This document shows, piece by piece, positions 59,990-64,000 of a DNA stretch of 64,000 bases. The DNA comes from Seminavis robusta (taxonomy: Eukaryota > Bacillariophyta > Bacillariophyceae > Naviculales > Naviculaceae), in contig CAICTM010000032.1 of assembly GCA_903772945.1 (NCBI GenBank), positions 104,394 through 168,393 on the forward strand, read 5' to 3'. The stretch's first letter is position 1. Every line of letters starts with the position of its first letter. The notes beneath the pieces are model-generated. The model saw only the letters and a program-made list of their open reading frames with translations, made no database searches and had not been told where the DNA came from. Made by a program: the position numbers and the translations under genes.

Positions 59990-60655
59990 TATGTTTGTGT
60001 GGGTCTTCTCAGACGTTGGGATGAATTGATCTATGAATGTGCCGACCATGGGTATGGCAGCATTTTACTCAAAAGCTTGGAGGATCGATTCAAGGTAGGA
60101 TTGGATCGAAATGAATTCGACAGACTGAAACAACTTTGTCGTGGAGAGCGTCAGTGTGATCCGGTAAGGACTACCGTTGCAAGAGTGGTTGCAATAAGTC
60201 CACAACAGGAGCTCTTCGGGACACGTGTTGATGCGCGTGTCTTTTTGTCGTTGGTTCAACCACGGGATGACCCTGTAGTGGTCTTCAGTAAGTTCATGGA
60301 ACATTGGGATCAAATTGTATCTATCGACCCTGTTCCTAAATTGGACTACAAGGAGATAAGGCAATTACGAAAGCTGAAACAAGTGGTACGTGTTGTCTTC
60401 CGGTTTCTTAAATCCTTCCCAAAAAACAAAAAGTTCGACAGAGATGGACTTCTACGAGATCTTAAATGTGGGTTGGCCCGCAAGAATGAAATGAGATTCA
60501 ATCGAAGAGTCGTTTCTGAAAATGAATGTTTTTTTGTCATCAACAAAAATGAATTCCCTCTTCCTGAGACCTACCGGTTGATTTGCGACGGTATTTATTC
60601 AAAAACACACATTATTATAATTGTTAATTTTAAATTCGACGTACATTGTCCATAG
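59990..60655 (+). CDS. Open frame directly following the recombinase stop, same frame, no ATG
   Basis: Immediately after the recombinase TAA (59987-59989) the same frame stays open for about 220 codons (GLLRRWDELIYECADHGYGS through DARVFLSLVQPRDDPVVVFS to a stop at 60655). There is no ATG in the first 90 or so codons. It is therefore either a C-terminal part of the recombinase protein reached by stop readthrough, a small intron removing the TAA, or a gene split by a nonsense mutation. The protein is Arg/Lys-rich with helical stretches (EIRQLRKLKQVVRVVFRFLK). No family is recognised. Its end overlaps the convergent small ORF at 60630. Confidence 0.5.
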   Translation, partial: YVCVGLLRRWDELIYECADHGYGSILLKSLEDRFKVGLDRNEFDRLKQLCRGERQCDPVRTTVARVVAISPQQELFGTRVDARVFLSLVQPRDDPVVVFSKFMEHWDQIVSIDPVPKLDYKEIRQLRKLKQVVRVVFRFLKSFPKNKKFDRDGLLRDLKCGLARKNEMRFNRRVVSENECFFVINKNEFPLPETYRLICDGIYSKTHIIIIVNFKFDVHCP

Positions 60656-60881
60656 TCATTTTCATTTTCTTATTGGAACATGTCGTGTTTGTTTTCTTAC
60701 TAGAAGACTTACTAGACGACTTAGAACAGCTAGATGTATGATTCTTGGATTTGGACTTGGACTTACACGTCGAGTTCACTGGGTTCCATTGTGTTATTAG
60801 TCGTTGACGAATAGGTATATGGTGCTGTGCTGTTACGGAGTGAAGCAGTAACATCAGTACCAATGAAATGAAGCTTTTCAT
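60630..60881 (-). CDS. Small secreted-type Ser/Lys/Cys-rich protein of the element
   Basis: An 83-residue frame with ATG at 60881. Residues 1-18 are a strong signal peptide (KSFISLVLMLLLHSVTAQ). The rest is polar, dominated by Ser, Lys, Asn, Thr and a few Cys (TCKSKSKSKNHTSSCSKSSS). It overlaps the next minus-strand ORF (60763-61002) by about 120 bases in another frame and the plus-strand ORF end by 26 bases. Such overlap is virus-like. Unknown function. Confidence 0.4.
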   Translation of the reverse strand: MKSFISLVLMLLLHSVTAQHHIPIRQRLITQWNPVNSTCKSKSKSKNHTSSCSKSSSKSSSKKTNTTCSNKKMKMTMDNVRRI

Positions 60882-61002
60882 CTTGTTTTTTCTCTATTCG
60901 TATTTGATTTAAATGTACCCAAGCAGTAACCAGAGCGTCACTAAAAGCAATAATGGGGGTAATGATGGTGAGCACTACAAGCAGCGAGTTTTCACTTGAC
61001 AT
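60763..61002 (-). CDS. Small membrane-anchored protein of the element
   Basis: A 79-residue frame from the ATG at 61002. A hydrophobic N-terminal segment (SLLVVLTIITPIIAFSDALV) is followed by a polar region with possible N-glycosylation sites (NST, NNT). It could be a type-II or signal-anchored membrane protein. Unknown family. Confidence 0.4.
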   Translation of the reverse strand: MSSENSLLVVLTIITPIIAFSDALVTAWVHLNQIRIEKKQDEKLHFIGTDVTASLRNSTAPYTYSSTTNNTMEPSELDV

Positions 61003-61055
61003 TTTTATGACGTTATTCTTAATTAAAGTTTTCACGAGTGTGACTGACACACGTT

Positions 61056-61520
61056 TCAGATTTTACGGAACTTCAATTTGCGCGCGGAGGTTTCATCGAG
61101 ATCAGGTAAGAAAAGATCTTCGGGGTATTCGCGTTTAATACCAACGGGACCGGCAGGAGCGGGGGGTGTCTGATAATCAGAAGACCTAGTGACAACGACT
61201 TCAGAAGGAGGCATCTCGGCAACAACAGAGTCGACGGCAACACTAGCTGAAGTGACACCAACAACAGCCGCAAAGTCAGCCGAGAGTCCATCAACGCGAT
61301 TGTCTTCTTCTTCGATAGCCTCCAAGAGACGGTGACGCGATTTTGTGCCACTTTCGTTCAAAACGCTCCTCATAACGGAACGCCTGTCATAGGTAACTTG
61401 AGCCAAACGAGCAATACAAGCCGTCACAACGACAACATGCTGATAAATCTTGCGGTACTGCATACTTGCGTCAACCATGTCGCGGACAAGCACGTTGTAA
61501 TCGTCCAAGAGACCCGACAT
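61056..61520 (-). CDS. Helical protein of the element (possibly 3' part of one gene with 61424-61786)
   Basis: A 154-residue frame from the ATG at 61520. It has a helical, mildly amphipathic first part (VLVRDMVDASMQYRKIYQHV) and a Pro/Val-rich, acidic-basic tail (LFLPDLDETSARKLKFRKI). The frame is open upstream of the ATG with coding-like sequence (RFLHEDDVDSMSG) that abuts the 61786 frame near 61550. A frameshift joining them is likely, either as decay or as programmed frameshifting. No family recognised. Confidence 0.45.
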   Translation of the reverse strand: MSGLLDDYNVLVRDMVDASMQYRKIYQHVVVVTACIARLAQVTYDRRSVMRSVLNESGTKSRHRLLEAIEEEDNRVDGLSADFAAVVGVTSASVAVDSVVAEMPPSEVVVTRSSDYQTPPAPAGPVGIKREYPEDLFLPDLDETSARKLKFRKI

Positions 61521-61786
61521 AGAATCGACGTCATCTTCGTGGAGAAAACGGTCCTTTCGATGAGGCCAAAAACACGGTCGATTTGAATCTTGGTGAACTT
61601 GTTGCGTTGGGGGATGCGACCACCGGCACGTTCCGTCATTGAACTCAAAATCTTCGTGGCTTCATCGTACACATACTCACGTGCGCATACCTTACGAAGC
61701 TCGTAGGTGGAAGAGACGATCTGATCGAAAACCAAAAGGCGGACGTCGGTGCAAGTGCGGTTGAAGAAAGTAGTAATGGGTTCCAT
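61424..61786 (-). CDS. Helical protein of the element (possibly 5' part of one gene with 61056-61520)
   Basis: A 120-residue frame with ATG at 61786. The first 85 residues are helix-forming and charged (TYELRKVCAREYVYDEATKI, KFTKIQIDRVFGLIERTVFS). The last 35 residues, where it overlaps the neighbouring frame, are compositionally odd (Thr, Cys, Trp and Ser-rich), which supports the idea that true coding switches frame near 61550. Unknown family. Confidence 0.45.
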   Translation of the reverse strand: MEPITTFFNRTCTDVRLLVFDQIVSSTYELRKVCAREYVYDEATKILSSMTERAGGRIPQRNKFTKIQIDRVFGLIERTVFSTKMTSILCRVSWTITTCLSATWLTQVCSTARFISMLSL

Positions 61787-61932
61787 GGTGTGTGCTTTTG
61801 TTTTATAACTCTTAACTGAACTTTTTGTGAGCCAATATGTTTGTCAACAGGATTGTCATTGTTCATTTTTTTGGATCTTTCGTGTCATTGGAACAGATCT
61901 TTCGCAACCGACTCGTTGTTATCCCAGGCGAT

Positions 61933-62700
61933 CTACTTACGTCCACGGGGGTACAATAGATCACCAATGACCAAATAAACGCGGTGATATAGACTGTCGT
62001 CCAGTTCAACTCCCGTTGCCCCTTCGTAAAACAATGCGGCGTCGAGTCTGAAAGATACTTTTGCCAAATGATATGCATGTTCAATACAGGCAGTAGCAAT
62101 AACAGACCGCTTTACGCGAGCCAATCGATTGTCCACGGTTACGATCTCAGCGATGCGAACCGCAGTGGCTTTGGCGTGTTGAAAGAAAGGACTGGTGAAA
62201 TGAGCAATGATGTATCCGAAAAAAGCGTCCACGAAGGCAACAGTAGTAGGGACAGTGACCTTCCAGTCAATCACATTGAGAATGTGCATTTCCAATTGTT
62301 TAATCGTCTGACTTGACATCTCGGGGATTGATTTCAAAATCTGTTCGAGAGACAATGCTTGGTTTTCGGCTTTTGTGGTTTCGTACTGCCCAGAAGAGAA
62401 TTTTGTTGCGATCCAGTACGAAACCAAGAAAATAGGTTTCATGGCGCAGCAATGGTAGGTGATGTCGGGTTCAGCCATCATGTAACGATCGGCGATGTCA
62501 AGAGCCAATTCCATCTCGATTGGATTGTACCACCTGGGGGATACCCACCACATCCAAGATATACGTTCGTGCCAATACCATTCGGGAAGAAACTCAGGTG
62601 ATGTAGCAAGGGCAGACCCGCACCAGCCTTTGTTTCCTTCCAACAATATAAGACCACGGATGTCACCAATGTGATCATGGTCATAAATTAAACTACTCAT
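61933..62700 (-). CDS. Cyclin-fold protein of the virus-like element
   Basis: A 255-residue protein from the ATG at 62700. Residues about 60-165 match a cyclin box: EMELALDIADRYMMAEP (the D-R-Y/F-L helix), FLVSYWIATKFSSGQ (the A-S-K-Y position with Lys100), and TIKQLEMHILNVIDWKVTVP (the E-x-x-I-L-x-x-L-x-W-x-L-x-x-P-T signature with Glu137, Trp146 and Pro151-Thr152). The Lys and Glu are the pair that contact CDKs in known cyclins. A second helical half follows (HAKATAVRIAEIVTVDNRLA) and may be the C-terminal cyclin fold. Known viral cyclins push host cells to S phase; the same here is inference. Confidence 0.75.
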   Translation of the reverse strand: MSSLIYDHDHIGDIRGLILLEGNKGWCGSALATSPEFLPEWYWHERISWMWWVSPRWYNPIEMELALDIADRYMMAEPDITYHCCAMKPIFLVSYWIATKFSSGQYETTKAENQALSLEQILKSIPEMSSQTIKQLEMHILNVIDWKVTVPTTVAFVDAFFGYIIAHFTSPFFQHAKATAVRIAEIVTVDNRLARVKRSVIATACIEHAYHLAKVSFRLDAALFYEGATGVELDDSLYHRVYLVIGDLLYPRGRK

Positions 62701-62708
62701 TTTTGGCA

Positions 62709-63758
62709 ATGGCAAAAGGTAAATCTAGATCAAAAAAGGGAGGTCGCCGTTCGAAGTCGACTCCAAAATATGGAAACAGAGAAAGGGGGGGTAAACGATA
62801 CGGATCCAGAAGATCCAAATCGTCTCGTTATGTCACGAGTCAACCTATGCGGGAATTAGCGGTTTACATGAACCCTATGTCTCTCAAGACTCAACATCCC
62901 AAAATCCCTGATGGGTCACGAAACATGACTCTTGGGGTTAGCTATCGCGCTCAGCTAGACGTGACTAACCCTCACATCCAGGTTTTGCTTTTACCTGGGT
63001 TTAGTACTTTTGGTATCATTAATGCAACAGGTACTACTAACATACCGATTTGGGATAAAATATCAACTTTGGATCCGAATGCAATCCGGACCGCAACTAG
63101 ACCACTTGGTTCAGGCGTACTTAACACTGGGATGACAATTTCAGGAGGAGCTATTGTATCTATACCCGACCTAGCCGTACCAGATCCAGATTTCGCTATT
63201 CCAATCACTAATCTACCGTCTACGTTGGAATCATGGCGGATGGTATCATGTGGAATGAAAGTCAGGACAGTAAACAACGACGAACAAAACGACGGGTACT
63301 GGAAGGCTATTAGGCTAAAGCAATGTCACAACGACAAATCTGTCCTTGTTGACGGAGGTATGATTCCAATCTTGCCAGACGTACCAGGTTTCGCGTCGTG
63401 GCCAAATGACAATTCATTCAGCTCTGGTCGTATCAAAGACTTGATCCGGAAAGACTTCATTCTAGCTACAGAAGATCAAACGCACCCTTGGCGGGAGTTC
63501 GATGACAAAAGAAATAATATTTTTGATCCGGCCGTGCAAGACCAATTTTACGACAAGTCCTTTGACATGATCCTACTAGATATTAAGGGATCTGCTCATA
63601 CACATATGCTTATAGACTTTTATGGTAATTACGAGTTCAATTACAGAGCGAACTCTGACGTGGCACAATTTATGTCGGCATCACATCAAGTGTACCCGTC
63701 TACATTAACGGGTATTCAACAAAAGAAACGCATGCGAACCATCAAGGCGGCGTCGTAA
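62709..63758 (+). CDS. Capsid-like protein with basic N-terminal arm
   Basis: A 349-residue protein from the ATG at 62709. Residues 1-42 are almost purely Lys, Arg, Gly and Ser (KGKSRSKKGGRRSKSTPKYG), the usual genome-binding arm of small icosahedral capsids. A conserved-looking segment NPMSLKTQHPKIPDGSRN leads into beta-strand-rich sequence (VQVLLLPGFSTFGI-like strands, AHTHMLIDFYGNYEFNY) fitting a jelly roll. Size and basic arm match bacilladnavirus-type capsids, and I recall a similar N-P-x-I-P-D-G segment there, from memory only. It is divergent from the cyclin gene with only 8 bases between the two ATGs and convergent with the Rep end. Confidence 0.6.
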   Translation: MAKGKSRSKKGGRRSKSTPKYGNRERGGKRYGSRRSKSSRYVTSQPMRELAVYMNPMSLKTQHPKIPDGSRNMTLGVSYRAQLDVTNPHIQVLLLPGFSTFGIINATGTTNIPIWDKISTLDPNAIRTATRPLGSGVLNTGMTISGGAIVSIPDLAVPDPDFAIPITNLPSTLESWRMVSCGMKVRTVNNDEQNDGYWKAIRLKQCHNDKSVLVDGGMIPILPDVPGFASWPNDNSFSSGRIKDLIRKDFILATEDQTHPWREFDDKRNNIFDPAVQDQFYDKSFDMILLDIKGSAHTHMLIDFYGNYEFNYRANSDVAQFMSASHQVYPSTLTGIQQKKRMRTIKAAS

Positions 63759-63769
63759 CAAAACGATAA

Positions 63770-64000
63770 TTAATTTAATTTAAGAGTGTTATATAGGTCC
63801 TCATTTAATTCAATAATATTATATCGATCCTCGGAAAGTTTCGTTTTATCTGGTAATTCGTTCATCATGACTACAACGTGAGGAGAGTTAAATGTTTTCA
63901 TACGCGATTCGTATTTAGATGAAAACACGTATCCATTCTTAACTTCTTCGAGAAAGTCGTATTAAAATGAGAGAGATATCTAAACAGGGTGATTTCATCC
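63770..64000 (-). pseudogene. C-terminal end of a CRESS-DNA Rep (superfamily-3 helicase), frame-disrupted, cut by window edge
   Basis: Reading leftward from about 63961 to the stop at 63770, 63 codons encode the C-terminal helicase end of a Rep: FLEEVKNGYVFSSKYESR, then PHVVVMMNELPDKTKLSEDR, with motif C (hydrophobics ending in Asn) and the following D-R-Y/W. This is the arrangement in circular Rep-encoding ssDNA virus Reps. Upstream the same frame hits TAA at 63964-63962, while a neighbouring frame continues with Rep-compatible sequence. A one-base frameshift near 63962 is therefore likely. Decay or a sequence error are both possible. The start and endonuclease domain lie outside the window. 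Confidence 0.7.

Larger units (their letters stand above)
58766..64000. mobile_element. Integrated virus-like element: recombinase, cyclin, capsid-like and CRESS-type Rep end
   Basis: At least 5.2 kb with dense ambisense coding. In order it holds a tyrosine-recombinase-like protein (+), an in-frame downstream ORF (+), four small ORFs (-), a cyclin-fold protein (-), a capsid-like protein (+) and the end of a superfamily-3-helicase Rep (-). Gene starts and ends overlap or nearly touch, unlike host spacing. AGCT palindromes are rare inside. The Rep/capsid pair facing each other recalls bacilladnaviruses (circular ssDNA viruses of diatoms; established knowledge). Recombinase and cyclin are extra. 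Several frames look damaged. The right end is outside the window. Confidence 0.7.

Noticed and set aside
1-64000. CRISPR arrays, rRNA genes and bacterial operons
   Set aside because: No regularly spaced direct repeats with unique spacers, no rRNA-like sequence, and gene structure is eukaryotic.

Overview
The window looks like nuclear DNA from a diatom, probably a raphid pennate (inference from gene families; no species marker was seen). Supporting signs are a DUF6824-type protein, three leucine-rich-repeat proteins with one membrane span and no kinase, organelle-targeted mTERF proteins with a signal peptide followed by a Gly-Phe-Gln or similar junction, short GT-AG introns of about 100-150 bases, and intergenic DNA full of short AGCT and GGTACC/ACCGGT palindromes. 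Genes are mostly intron-poor, lie on both strands, and show no operon logic. LAYOUT. 1-8.2 kb: a partial minus-strand gene at the left edge, an AAA+ ATPase, a secreted-type unknown protein with a broken tandem copy, a small membrane protein, a decayed membrane/ankyrin gene, a RAD52-family protein with an N-terminal targeting segment, and the first of two paralogous small basic proteins. 8.6-11.5 kb: a decayed DNA transposon with inverted terminal repeats and three broken genes, inserted in a short-repeat array; the second small basic paralog follows at 12.1 kb. 14-20.5 kb: DUF6824 protein, two-exon YghU-type glutathione transferase, tRNA-Val(TAC), an acylation-signal glycine-rich protein and a Hint-domain membrane protein. 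20.9-22.1 kb: two miniature inverted-repeat elements, one with a perfect 28-bp hairpin, one filled with AACAATCCCTTA units. 22.7-40.7 kb: three LRR-membrane proteins, an SDR, a GNAT acetyltransferase, an armadillo protein, an mTERF protein and a 1-kb inverted-repeat element carrying a CAG microsatellite. 41.5-58.1 kb: TPR protein, histone-deacetylase-fold hydrolase, a protein with a three-fold LLxYRLxL repeat, a decayed ankyrin-like gene, a CRAL-TRIO-like protein, a three-exon cupredoxin-like/DUF305 protein, a Lys/Gln-rich coiled-coil protein, a protein with five RQxS sites, a second mTERF, an arrestin-like protein and a WDR4/Trm82-like WD40 protein. THE MAIN FIND is 58.77-64.0 kb, which has virus-like rather than host-like content. 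It is compact and ambisense, with overlapping small ORFs, and it runs off the right edge. In order it holds a tyrosine-recombinase-like protein (+), an in-frame downstream ORF separated from it by one stop codon (+), four small minus-strand ORFs (one with a signal peptide, one membrane-anchored, two helical and overlapping), a cyclin-fold protein (-), a capsid-like protein with a strongly basic N-terminal arm (+), and at the edge the C-terminal end of a CRESS-DNA-type Rep superfamily-3 helicase (-) that appears to carry a frameshift. Rep facing a basic-arm capsid recalls diatom-infecting bacilladnaviruses. A tyrosine recombinase plus a cyclin in the same unit is not something I know from that group. 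I interpret it as an integrated, partly decayed virus or virus-derived mobile element that may use the recombinase to integrate and the cyclin to push the host cell toward DNA synthesis. Both roles are inference.
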